A stretch of 64,000 nucleotides of DNA from Citrus sinensis. Lineage: Eukaryota; Streptophyta; Magnoliopsida; Sapindales; Rutaceae. The translations under genes were made by a program, and so were the position numbers. Below, piece after piece: positions 1 to 11,206 of the stretch (positions are counted from its first letter, which is position 1; every line of letters begins with the position of its first letter). The notes under the pieces were generated by a model that did no database searches, was not told where the DNA came from, and was given only the letters and a program-made list of their open reading frames with translations. Location: NCBI RefSeq assembly GCF_022201045.2, contig NC_068556.1, forward strand, positions 3,636,001-3,700,000. Direction: 5' to 3'.

Positions 1-86
1 ATGCGTTTGGTTTTCCCAAGTTCACAAGGAGTCAGAATTTCCCTCCAGGTCACTAAACACTAATGGCGTCTTTGCCGGGTGACTAA

Positions 87-993
87 GGGTGTGTTTGGTA
101 ATGTTTTTTTATGTAGTGTTTTTGGCTCTTATTTTAGAGAAAGGGAATGATGTTTTCGATGTGATTTTTTTAAAATGAAATTTTTTTTGGTAGTGTGTTT
201 GAAAACAACATATGAAAATAAAAATAGTAAAAATGTGTTTGGTTGTTTGTTTGAAAATGTGAAAAATAGTAAAAAAATATAGAATATTTTTATAGAATAT
301 TTTATAAAATAATTGTTTTCAATTTATTTATAATTTTATTTTTATGATTATAATTTTAATCAAAATGAAATCAAATTTCATACCGCAATAATAATTTTCA
401 GAAAACTCTCTTATATTTTATTAAGTTTAAGAAATAAAAATAAAATGAAAAATAAAATAATAAAAGCAGAATTAATTAGCATAACAAAATAAAAAACCAT
501 ACTATAATTATATTTATTATAGACATTTAAGTAGTTCGTTTGTGCTAATTATATTTTACACCACAAAATATAAAGAACAAAAGAGTATAAAATATTTGCA
601 TTCAAAACATATCTAAATATCTAAAGGCCCTGTTCAGAAGTACAATAAAGAAGAAGATAAGGTAGTGAAATGGTAAAAGTGGCTGCTTTTATAAAGAAAA
701 AGATAAGGTGAAAGTAAAATTGAATTAAAAATTAATAAAATAATAAGTTAATAAATGAGAGTGGTGGGTCTAGAATAACTTTTTATCTTACCTTTTTTTA
801 TATTGTTCTCCAACAACTCAAGAACGCCAATTTGGCGATGTTGAGTTTTCTTTACAAAAGTTAGAAAACGGAAATATTTTGTTCTCCATTTATTTTACTG
901 TTTATCAAAAAATGGCTTAACCAAACATGCTTCGTATTTTTCACTTCTGAAAAATAAAAAACACCCATCAAGAAAACATTACCAAACCCACCC
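87..993. mobile_element. Harbinger/Tourist-like MITE
   Basis: The two ends are inverted copies: GGGTGTGTTTGGTAATGTT reads inward at 87, and the complement of GGGTGGGTTTGGTAATGTT ends at 993, an 18 of 19 match. The element is flanked on both sides by TAA (84-86 and 994-996), the trinucleotide target-site duplication typical of PIF/Harbinger elements. The roughly 900-bp AT-rich interior has no usable reading frame, so it is non-autonomous. A second repeat-like block (about 626-830) may be nested inside. TIR and TSD are seen; the superfamily is inferred from their form. Confidence 0.8.
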
Positions 994-1300
994 TAATGTT
1001 TCTCATTTTTTTTTCACTCAGGTTTGAAGTTGATTTTAAATTAATCACCTAATGAAATTCTTTAAAATGTTAGCAAAAAAGTAAAATTTTCTTAAGTGGT
1101 AAGACGAAAGAACCATCTGTCAATGGTTATGATTCACGTTCAACAAGAAATATTTTTTACTCAAAAGAAAAAATGTATTCTCACCTTCAATGAAATTAAC
1201 ATTCATTGAAAACCTTCTGAAGATAATCGAGAGAAACACAATATATACCCAAAAGTTATTCGAAAAGTGTGCTTATATATAGCTGAATCATAGCTAGTTT

Positions 1301-2060
1301 TCACTGTATAAATTCCTTCTGAATACAAAATATGTTTCTGAAAGAAAATGATTGACAAGAGGATCGATTCAGCGGATAACTCCTGCCTGTGAAACCCCCT
1401 CCAGCTGCCCCTTTTCGTTGGACGCTGGCTTTGGTTGGATATTGCAATCTCCAATGGGCAACAAGTTTATGCCTATTATGTTGAACAAGTTAAAGGAATT
1501 TCCAAATTAATCTTTGGTGTGAAGCATGAAAGGTTAATTAGAAAACTCAAATCAGGAGTAGTCAATGTAATTTTCAGACCGATTACTATCTAACATAAGC
1601 AAAAATGTTGTAGATAATAAATCTATGACTTTAACACAAACAACAAAAAAATGAAGAAAGCCAAGAAACTACACGTCCGTATTCATAAAAAGAATAGGTT
1701 AAAAGGAGCTATTATACGAACATACAGAAGAAAAGGAGGTAAAATGTTCATTGAATAAGTCTGGGGCAAACGCTATTTGAATTTGAGATGCTCGCCTGGG
1801 CTCATTCCTGAGAGTAAAAAATGCATGATACGAATAAACTGAGAGAAAATGTGTATCCATATATATAGATATATATATAAGAATCAAAAATCAAAATACC
1901 AGTACGTGCATGGACAAGGATACACCGATTTTGTGGCTATCAATATGTTTCATGCACCGGCAACAGGTTGCAGCACTTTAATATAATGCCTTGATTGACT
2001 TGCAATCATGTAATTAATAAACTTGTCACTGATGTTGATTTCGCCACCTTTGCCCATTAC
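1301..2060 (-). pseudogene. Truncated duplicate of the Derlin gene 3' end
   Basis: This stretch aligns on the same strand with the 3' part of the Derlin-like gene at 3895-6720. The terminal-exon copy (1301-1472) follows an AG acceptor and reads HKLVAHWRLQYPTKASVQ, then GGGFTGRSYPLN, and ends in TGA, so this exon alone is open. The penultimate-exon copy (about 1915-2060) still shows the HLYYFLTVLHPLAGG region, but degraded to HYIKVLQPVAGA followed by an in-frame TGA. The intron between the two is also alignable (for example the stretch around 'aaatctatgactt' matches about 4340). No copies of earlier exons were seen upstream. I read it as a partial tandem duplication that has decayed. Confidence 0.75.
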
Positions 2061-3894
2061 TTAGCATGATTTTTAACACATACAATCACAGCGCGAATGT
2101 AAAGAAAGAGTGGAAACCGATTAACTACAAAAATTTTACATTCTATTCGCTCCACTATAACTAATAATATCATTTTATTTTTAAAAAATTAATAACTAAC
2201 AAAAAAACTCATAATATTAAAATCTTCACCACAAAAACAAGAAACAAAATTCCATCTTTCTAATTAGGCAAGTCTTGGATGGATCTTAAACGATAAATGG
2301 TATGTCAAAAAAAAAAAATCCATGTTGGCACCTCCGTCCATGTATGACTTTCCTCCACAAAAACAAACGGGTGTTGAGAATTTTTTTATTTGTGGCCCAA
2401 CTTTGATTGGGAAAATGTAAGTTAGGGGTACTGAACTGACAAAACAGGAGATGTCTTGAAATCAGGCTTAAAAAATTGGGGATGAGAAATAACTTGAAGA
2501 GCAGCCAATGCAGTGGATTTCGGGATTTCTTGAATGTTCAAAACTCAGAAGATTGAATCTTGGGCTCTTAGATGCTATAACTTGGAGATGAAATCTTGAT
2601 CTCCAGTCCTAAAAAGCCTCGGATATGAATTTCATCTGTTTGGATAGATTAATAAGTTCTGATTTTGTTTTAATTTTCTCCAAACTCTTACTATACGTAT
2701 GTGTTTGTAAATAAACCTAAATAATAGTCACAAATAGATACTAGTTTATATAAATCTGTCACCAAAAGCATGACAATAAATATCATACAAAATATATTAA
2801 CATAAAATTTTCGTTTCACGAGCTGCAAACTCGTTCATGTTATGTATGCAGGAAAAATGATCGTCTCATACATAGAGACTCTGCAAGCGCCTGTTATTGT
2901 CATTGTGATGCTACCGGCTATAAGGTTCTTTTAGCTTCTGTTTAATTTTGTGTACCACTAACAGTCTCACAACAATCAGACTACAGTTCTTATTTCTCAA
3001 GTGCATGACCACTCTCATGGAAAGCTGTCATCCTATCAACCATATTGACTCATCAGAGATGACAGCTGACTTGTGTTCACGACCCCTCATAGGCTCATAC
3101 TCACTGCATGCTTTGGTTTTGCACCAGCCATTGCTGCCTCAAGTACATTGGCGGAAAAAGTTTGTGTGAGACAGTCTAACACTGCTCTGCATGGGGTGAA
3201 GCAGTGGTCCACTCTGAGATACATGGATATTTTAATACTAAATTATTGTGCTAAGGTGGTGGAATAGTTCCAGAACGAAATTTTTAACTTTAATCTCCAA
3301 TTCGGTGAGTAAGTTTGCAGATATTTCGTTTTTATTTTCATTGTTTGATTGGAGTAATATCCGCAGCATGCTAGAACCTAATTTTAATCGATCAATAAAA
3401 TTTAGACTCCTCACCAGAGAATGTGGAATTAAAATTTATTCTTCAATGAAATTTGCTTTCAGTAAAATATATAAATCTAGAAGTGTTAAAACACGGGAGA
3501 AGTAGACTAATCAAGACCGCAGAAAGTGAAATTTGAATTGAAAGTCAAAAAATGGCAAATGGGCGGCAGCTGGGAATAGAAACTTGCTCAGCACTAATGT
3601 ATCTTGAGTATCAAGACTCAAGAGAGGCGATGAACCATGTAAGAAGCATAAAATTTGCAGACAAAATTGAATCTCACATCATACGTACTGAAAATACTTT
3701 AATGTGATCCAGAGAAGCACATAGTAAATACCTTTTATCTTTAATTCTGATCATATAAACAAATATGCTACAAGAAGCCCAAGCATTGTCAAAAATGTAA
3801 TTTTATAGCTAAATTATATATAGTTTTCTATGTATAATTCTCTTCTTTACCTCAGGGTTCATAGCATCTAAACAATGATGTAAATATAAATTCT
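2061..3894. other. Non-coding spacer between Derlin copy and Derlin gene
   Basis: No gene can be supported here. Three overlapping plus-strand reading frames at 2948-3505 are 64-85 codons long and show no motif I recognise. The 3' untranslated part of the Derlin gene should run into the right edge, since similarity between the two Derlin copies extends past both stop codons. Confidence 0.5.
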
Positions 3895-6720
3895 CTAGGA
3901 CGACCACAAGCTTCTCGGAAAAAATGGTCGACTTGAGGATAGATTCAGCCGATAACTCCTGCCTGTAAAAGCGCCGCCAGCTCCCCTTTCTGGTTGGACA
4001 CTGGCATTTGTTGGATGTCCCAATCTCCAAAAGGCAACAAGTTTATGCCTGTGTTGTACAAGTTAAGGAATTTGCATATTACAATGGGTACACATGCATA
4101 TCACAACGCGTACACATGCATATCGAACTGTAAGAACATCATACACCAATATGAGCTGCAATAATTGATTTTTTATTTTTTATTTTTAAGAAAAAGAACA
4201 TGAAAATGATACCGGATCTTTAATGTGAATCACGTAAGATTAGAAAACAAGAGTCAAGGCTAGTCAATGGAACTTTCAGACAGATGACTGGCTAGCATAA
4301 GAAAAAATATAGTGGACGAGTGCACAAAATGTTGGGAAATAAATCTATGATTTAGAAACACAAACAACAAAACATGAAGTAAGCTATGAAAGCATATGCC
4401 GATATTCATAAACAGAATAGATCAACAGCGGTTATATACGAGCTTCTCGTGCAAAAGTAAAACAAAAAGAGAAGGGAAGCAAGAACAAAGCAACATGGGC
4501 ATTGAGTTGTCTAAAACATCTAGGGAAAAGGCTGTATAAACAAGGATACACCCATCTTGGAGTTGCCAATATGTTTCTTCCACCAGCAAGAGGGTGTAGC
4601 ACTGTCAGGAAGTAATATAGATGTCCTGCAATTATTCCAAGAAAGTTTGGCAGTAAAGGTGAACCGAATATAACATCCAAAGCTAGCATTGCCCATGGGA
4701 GATAAAATGCCTGCATTGAAGAAATTGATGTCTATCAGTTATTCCATATTCATCCAACCAGGCTCCCAAACAGTAACAAAACATGTATGTTATCCACAAG
4801 ACCAGAAAGAACCACATGACAAGACACAAAACACCTGATTTTTGGTGCTTTTGGGAGAAATGGGTTTGACAGAGCGTACCTTAAGGGTGACCAGCCCATA
4901 TATGCTTATCTGGGCAGTTGGAAACTCTCTACTCCATACATATAGAAGCATGAACACTAATGAGACACCCAAAAAGGGAGTCCACAACATAGGAATGGCC
5001 GATAATGCCTGAATACCGAATGTCCATGGTGAGAAAACTAAAATGCATTATTTTCTCATCAAAGATAACCAATAGTTCTGATAGAACATAGAAGTCCCAG
5101 GAAGAAAAAAAAAATTCTATAAACCATTAATACATTATAAGGATGAACACACACCAGCAATGATATAGCTAGAAAAAATCATCATCCATAGGAAATCTGC
5201 TGTCCGCCTCTCAAATGTACTCTTTTCCAGCTGAACTCCATATCTAGCTCTATAACAAAAGTATGCCACCATATAAGTAGACACAATACCAAAGCTTTTA
5301 ACCCTCAGTAGCTGAACAAAACTAGAACAAGCTTCGTCACACGTGTAGGCGGACAACACACAGATTTTAGTGTACACAGGGCTGATTATGTGATTATTAT
5401 AGAATCTGAAACAAGTCAAATTAATCAATTGAGTCACAGTTATCAGCATAAGGCACAACGAATTACCAAAATATCAAATTTTTACTCGAGAAAGTATATA
5501 TTTTATTTACAACATTCTTTCATTTACATCAATCTTCATAACATCAAACTGAATCAAATTTGCATCATATTCTCTTGGGTAAAAGAAATTGTAGAAACAA
5601 TAAAGATTGTGGACACGTGAAAAGTAAAGTTCTAGTCATCTGATCCAAAAGGAAAAAAAAATTCTTTTTTGTTTAAAAAAAATAACAATATCATATCATG
5701 ATTATTTGTATGTCTCATTTATGTCAAATATTTTTTTTTCCAAATTCAAACAACAATTTCTCGCACGATTATTCAAAAATAATACCTGACCAAAAAATTG
5801 TTTAATCAAGACCGTAGTATCTCATTTTTTTTAATCAATAATAACTTGTTCTTTGATTGAAAAAAGAAATTATAATAATTGGAGTAAGGCTATAAAAGTT
5901 GATGAAAAATTCATAATTTACCAAAGTTACCATTGAGACTAAAAGAGGCAATACCAGTGGTTCAGAATTGGGTAATTTTTAAAAACCTCCCCTGAGGTTT
6001 GGGCTTGTTGCAAGTAGATGGCGAGAATTGATTTATTTGTAAAAAACCCCCTACCGTCAGTTAAGTTTAACATTGACCGTTAGTTGACCGTGCAAAGACA
6101 ATATTATCCTTAACAATAGTTTGTAAACGAAAATAACTAAAAAAAAACTAAAATTATTGGTGCAAAAAGCACAAACCCTATTTTTTGATAATTTTATCCT
6201 TGTCAATTCTAAAAATTTACAATATCATAGTTAAAGATTATGACTATTTCATTTTTAAATTTTAAATTTTAAATTTTATCTTTCTTGTAGGAATTTTAAG
6301 GAAATATCAATAATTTAAAGAGGATTTTTTAATTTTTTAATTTTAACTTTTTTATAGAAACTTTAAGAAAATATCAATAATTTAAAAAGTGTAAAATAGC
6401 TAATAATTTTGGTTTTTTTTTTAGTTATTTTCGTTTATAAACTATTGTTAAGGGTAATATTGTCTTTACACGGTCAACTAACGGTCAATGTTAAACTTAA
6501 CTAACGGTAGGGGGTTTTTTACAAATAAATCAATTCTCGCTATCTACTTGCAACAAGCCCAAACCTCAGGGGAGATTTTTAAAAATTACCCGTTCAGAAT
6601 TTCACTGGAGTCATAATTAAAAAGGGCAAAAGCAGAACGGACAAAAATAAGAAATTATAATAATACTGAAAATCATAACCAGGAAGATAATGTAGAGAAT
6701 TACTCTGCTGGGGACGACAT
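3895..6720 (-). CDS. Derlin-1-like ER membrane protein (ERAD)
   Basis: Derlins are rhomboid-like ER membrane proteins that help pull misfolded proteins out for degradation with Cdc48. Coding exons, 5' to 3' on the minus strand: 6704-6720, 5153-5405, 4880-5008, 4550-4710, 3895-4048. They total 714 nt, giving 237 residues. The match is strong from residue 64 onward: ARYGVQLEKSTFERRTADFL, WTPFLGVSLVFMLLYVWSRE, AFYLPWAMLALDVIFGSPLL, HLYYFLTVLHPLAGG, then a basic tail with GAGGAFTGRSYRLN. The first exon is only 17 nt (ATG to GCAGA) and splices in phase to give MSSPAEFYN, the usual Derlin-1 start. Residues 10-63 do not resemble the normal first membrane segment and are about 15 residues short, so the gene may be diverged, mis-modelled at exon 2, or decaying. 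Intron 1 carries a MITE. Confidence 0.75.
5970..6591. mobile_element. Long-TIR Mutator-type MITE in Derlin intron 1
   Basis: A 622-bp element has inverted termini of about 180 bp (5970 to about 6155, and about 6405 to 6591) that match nearly perfectly; both start GGGTAATTTTTAAAAA and run through CCCCTGAGGTTTGGGCTTG. It is flanked by an exact 10-bp direct repeat, GTTCAGAATT, at 5960-5969 and 6592-6601. Long TIRs with a 9-11 bp target duplication are the hallmark of Mutator-like elements. The roughly 250-bp centre is AT-rich and non-coding. A transcript through it could fold into a long hairpin. Ends and TSD are seen directly; superfamily is inference. Confidence 0.88.
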
Positions 6721-7396
6721 TTTAACGATGGGAAAACTCGAAGCAGACAATCTTCTTCAGAATCCAGTTCGTCGATCAAGGAGTAACAGCAATTAAAATT
6801 AAACGGGATGTCGTTTCAGCCTTTCAGGCAACAAGACTGTACGTAACTGCAATCCAATTTACACTGTGGATATAGGACCACAAGATCGTTTTATGGGGTC
6901 AGCGAACTGACGTGGGCATATCAGAAGAAGAGAAGAGAGCGCGACAAGTGACAACGTAATTGATCCAATCTGGAGGCGCCAAATCATGACACGCATTCTT
7001 ATTCTTAAGAATTTTTTGGAGGAAAAAACTTAGTTTAAGATTATTTGAACCTGTTAATTTTTTTTATTAAATTAATTTTTTAATTAAGAGTTCTATTATC
7101 AAAATAATTTCTAAGAAAATTATTAAATTTACCTTTTCTTCTCTTTTTATTTTAATTCTTTAATTCTCATTAATTTCTTAGTATATTTTTTTAACTGTAA
7201 ATAATTTAGTTCGTTATAAGTTATCATAAATAGCGACGAACAAAAGCCATTATAAAAAAATGAATATCAATAAAAAAAAAACTAATCATGAAAGTTAATA
7301 AATATTAATAAATTAATCTTTACGAACCATAAAAGCTAGTAAATATTAAGAAAAAAATTCTTGTAAATAAAAAGCATAAAATATAGACTATAGTCT

Positions 7397-7658
7397 CGTT
7401 TGGAATTGAGGTACTGTAACTTTTAAGCTACAGTTGCTGTGAAAAAAAAGATGTAACTATCAAACAAAAATTATAATATACAGTAAATATAAATTTAAAT
7501 TAATAATTTTGATAAAATTATTAAAGATATAATAAAATTGTCATTATACATGTGAAAAATCATAATAATATAGCTTACAAGTTACAGTAGCTAATGTTTA
7601 TCAAACACTTTAGTCCTGTAATTTTTAAGCTACAACTGTCCAATCTCAATCCCAAACG
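7397..7658. mobile_element. MITE, copy 1 of a family seen twice here
   Basis: The left end, CGTTTGGAATTGAGGTACTG, is mirrored by an imperfect inverted right end, CGTTTGGGATTGAGATTGG, and both are followed by inverted tracts around 'cttttaagctacagttg'. The interior 'taataattttgataaaatta' is shared with the element at 61582-61844. Non-coding. The target-site duplication is unclear, so the superfamily is left open. Confidence 0.6.
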
Positions 7659-8069
7659 CACGCTTTTTTAATCTTACTAAGAAAGATTAAAAAAATGAAT
7701 CCAAAAAAAGAGTTAAATTGAAAATTTAATTTACATAATGTGAGAGGAGAGAGAAACTATGCAATTGTGACTAGAGAGAAAAAGATTAGTAAAAGGTAAT
7801 TTTGAGATTTTTAAATTTTAAATTTTTAAATTTTTAATAATAAATTCATTTTTCTTCAAATGAGTATAGAGATGAATTTAGTTGGTTCAAATATGGTTCT
7901 TAAATTTATAGGATTTACAATTTATGGGTGTTTTATGTCTTCAGTTTTTTTTTGTTAATTCTAAATAAAAAATTCATCAAGAGTTAGAAATATATTACTT
8001 TGTAGTATAGTTATGATATCAGTCGAATATTAATTTGAGAATCTATTGACCAATATACATAAATATTGA

Positions 8070-8990
8070 AATACTAACTAGGCAACCCAAGAGGGGGGGT
8101 GAATTGGGATTTTAAAATTATCCTAGGCAAACCACACAACAATTTAATCTGATGCCTTAATAAATTCGAAAACAATAAATTCAATAAAAGCACAATAATA
8201 AATGAGTAAGGGAAGAGAAAGCAAACTCAAGGATTTTTACGTGGTTCGGCAATCCCCGCCTACGTCCACGCCTCCAAGCACACCGGGCTTGAGGATTTCA
8301 CTAAGCTAGCCTCCCAAGGCTTCAAACGCTTACAATTGACTTCCAAGGTGTCAATGGACCTTTACAACAAGAGATTATCCTCAATCTCTTAACCCAAGTG
8401 TATCCCAACACTTACAATCTTTTAACTTGATTTTACAAAAAAGATTACAAATGAATCTCTCTTACACAATGTGTTTGATCACAAGTGAAAGCTCAATGTG
8501 TGAATGAATGAGATGAATACAAAGATTTAAAGCTCAGTGAAAGTTGTATTCTCTATATTTTGCTCAATGATGATCGTTGGAATTTATCTTGTTTGAATTG
8601 GATTGAGCTTATTTGTAGTTGGAGCTGAAAAACTAGCCGTTACAGACTGTCTGCTCAAAAACGGTTCGCCGTTAACCATTAACAGTTAACCGTTTAAGCC
8701 GGTCAAAGTTACCGTTGGGCCAATTTTCAAATAAACGGTTAGTCGTTTAGGCTTACCCTTTCGCCGTTGATTTCCAGAGACCTGCAAAACAAATTTGGTT
8801 TAACCGTTCTTACTAAACGGTTCAAGGTTAGCAATCTGGAAATAATCGGTTAACCGTTTTTAGTAAACGGTTCACCGTTAGTTTCCAGAATCATCATTTT
8901 AACAATACTTTGCAGAACATGCTTTCTGGAAATTATCGGTTAGCCGTTTTTAAATAAACGGTTAGCCGTTTGCTACAGTGAAATTATTTT
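8070..8990. repeat. Dispersed repeat, possibly LTR-derived
   Basis: This block differs from its AT-rich surroundings. It opens with 'ggcaacccaagaggggggg', followed by a GC-richer, T-poor stretch with 'tttacgtggttcggc' (about 8238-8252). I associate that pair of motifs with repeats seen in many plant genomes, probably Ty1/copia LTRs, but no primer-binding site, polypurine tract or second LTR was found. The right part (8690-8965) is a cluster of aacggtta/taaccgtt palindromes. Class and exact ends are uncertain. Confidence 0.4.
8660..8970. repeat. Cluster of AACGG/CCGTT palindromic motifs
   Basis: In about 310 bp the words aacggtt, ccgttta, taaccgtt and agccgttt occur more than a dozen times, often paired head to head with spacers of 4-10 nt (for example around 8840-8880 and 8940-8970). 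AACGG and CNGTTR are cores bound by plant MYB proteins, including the cell-cycle MYB3R factors. The sequence shows the cluster; any regulatory role is inference. It may simply be a structural part of the repeat it lies in. Confidence 0.65.
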
Positions 8991-9239
8991 CCAAATTTAC
9001 TGTTTGACCCTAAAACTTTATAAAACTATATTACGGCCCAAAACGTTATGAAAGTTGGCAAATAAGTCCAATTTTAGAATTTCTAAATAATGCTTTGTTA
9101 ATCTCAAAATTTTCTGAAATTATGGTATAGCCCAAAATGCTATTAAACTTTTCAAATAAGTCCTTCTCCAAAATTTCAAGCAATACTTGTTTATTTCAAA
9201 GTTTTCAAAATTCTTTCAATTAAACCATAAACTTTGAAA

Positions 9240-9404
9240 AACAACCAATTTCATAAAATCATTTTTCCATTAAATATGAAACATTTATAATGTGAAAATA
9301 ATGGTTTGTTTAAAAAGAATAAAAACAATCAATTTCATAAAATCATTTTTCCATTAAATATAAAACATTTATAATGTGAAAATAATGATTTATTTAAAAA
9401 GAAT
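9240..9404. repeat. 84-bp tandem duplication
   Basis: Two adjacent near-identical units start at 9240 and 9324, each containing 'tttcataaaatcatttttcc' and 'aaacatttataatgtgaaaa'. They differ by a handful of substitutions. Non-coding. Confidence 0.8.
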
Positions 9405-10984
9405 ATTAAATAATTTGAGCTTAAAAGATTAATCATTCTTAAACTTGTTTGTTATCATCAAAATCAATATTATGAAAACATATATGTTAACAAATATATT
9501 TACCTATATAAAATTCAAAAAATCAAAATTTTGAAGTAAAATCTTCGACATATATTAATAGACTTGAGTTATTACTGAACAACAACCAACTATTGCAAGA
9601 GATGTTAGGGCTTGTTTCTTAAATGTTTGAAGCTTGAAATTTTATTAATTTCAAATCTTTTGAAACTTATTTGTTTATTTTTTGTAAATTGTGTCTAATT
9701 GTTAGATTTATAAATGATTAAAAATAAATAAATTTTGTAACTTTTATCTAAATGAGAAAAGGTCTAAATAAGAAATAAATATTATATCTTAAAAATAATA
9801 CTATTAAATATATTTATTTCCTAAGCTATAAAAATTTATTTTTATTTATAAGGATATAAATGCCAAATAACTATATTTAAACTGTTTTTTATTTATAAAA
9901 AAGGTAGTACTTATATTCAAATATTAAAAAAATAAATAAAACAAACATGTGATTTAAACATTTACATTTAAACTCATTCAAGATTTCAAAAATATTTAAA
10001 TCCATTCATATTTCAAATGCAAAAACAAAAGCAAGCTACTTTATCTCGTGGATTACAATTTTGCAATACCATTCTTTCTTTAGTGTCTTTTAACGAACCA
10101 ATATGATCTACGTTTTTCAAAATAATTACTCCAAGTGAGCAAGAGACAACAAATTCCAACTTTTCTTTAAACAATGATACTAATAGAGTAATCGGAGGGA
10201 TGATTATACAATAAATGGGTAATTTCGGATTTTTTCATCGAGAATTAATTATCTTTAAATTGTTTTATTATTTTTAACAACTTCAAAATACTCATTTTAA
10301 AAAAAAAAGTCCCTATTTTTTCTTATATTTTAAATAAAAAATAAATTAGCATTTTTTAAATGATAAACTTAAGTTGCAAATAATTAATTTTAGGGAGAGA
10401 TAATCCAAAATTCGTCGTAGAAGTTACTCTCGAAAGAAACCTGAAAAGTGAAAAGTTTAAGGCTCCGTTTGGTACAGCTTTTGAAGTAGAGTTTTTGTTA
10501 GTAAACTTTTGTAAATAGAGATTTTACTAAAAAAAGTTTAGTTGTTTGATTGTCAATAAGAGTTTTTATTAAAAAATTATAAAATTAATATAATAGGCAA
10601 GTTTTTTAAAATTATATTATGAAAACGATAAATACAATTGTTAAATAAGTAGAATATATTTTAAATATTTTAACATTTAAAAAAAATTTCTCAACCTCTA
10701 TTCTCAAAAACTTAAAATTTAAATTTTTACTAATAAAGATAAAATAATTTATTTAAATTTCAAAAGTTCTATTACAAAAATAATCAAATAACAATAAAAA
10801 ATATAATAAAAATTTATAAAATTAAATAATCACTTATGTACATTAAATAAGTTATCCCGTCCACTGAATCAAACAAACTAAGGCACTAAGCAAAACCGGT
10901 GAGTGAGCAACAGTAACCCGCAAAAACCAGCCACCTGTTTTAAAATATTCGAAAAATGGAATCTAATCCCACAACTGCACAACT

Positions 10985-11206
10985 TTCCATTATTAAAACC
11001 ACGTCACGTGACACATGCTTTCAAGCCATGCCGATACCGTATTGCCGATTTTCTTTTAAAACGATCCACCTAAAACGGCACAGCAGCCCACCGCTTGTCG
11101 CTTCGGTTAACGATCGTAAATCGAGAGTACAACATTCTTCTACTTTTTAAATCACGTCATTATATTCTAACCTTCAAGTGTACGTGAAGAGTGAAGGGAG
11201 GAAGGG
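10985..11206 (+). promoter_or_regulatory. PFK upstream region with G-box-like site
   Basis: The 220 bp before the PFK start codon include ACGTCACGTGAC near 11000, an ACGT-core element of the kind bound by bZIP/bHLH factors. No clear TATA box stands out. Only the motif is seen; its activity is inferred. Confidence 0.35.

Larger units (their letters stand above)
6721..11206. other. Repeat-rich spacer, Derlin to PFK
   Basis: This spacer holds the presumed divergent promoters of Derlin (right of 6720) and PFK (left of 11207). It contains a MITE (7397-7658), a dispersed repeat with a MYB-core cluster (8070-8990) and an 84-bp tandem duplication (9240-9404). There is possibly another inverted-repeat element starting near 10463 ('ggctccgtttggtacagc'), whose right end I could not fix. 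The G-box-like ACGTCACGTGAC near 11000 lies about 200 bp before the PFK start. No supported gene. Confidence 0.6.

Noticed and set aside
2948..3505. Three overlapping plus-strand frames of 64-85 codons
   Set aside because: No shared frame, splice structure or motif; best explained as chance frames in the Derlin spacer.
6594..6779. 61-codon minus-strand frame MIDELDSEEDC...
   Set aside because: It overlaps the real Derlin start in another frame; the conserved MSSPAE start with a GTAATT donor explains the sequence better.
10956..11150. 64-codon plus-strand frame just before PFK
   Set aside because: Short, no domain, and lies in the presumed promoter/leader of PFK.
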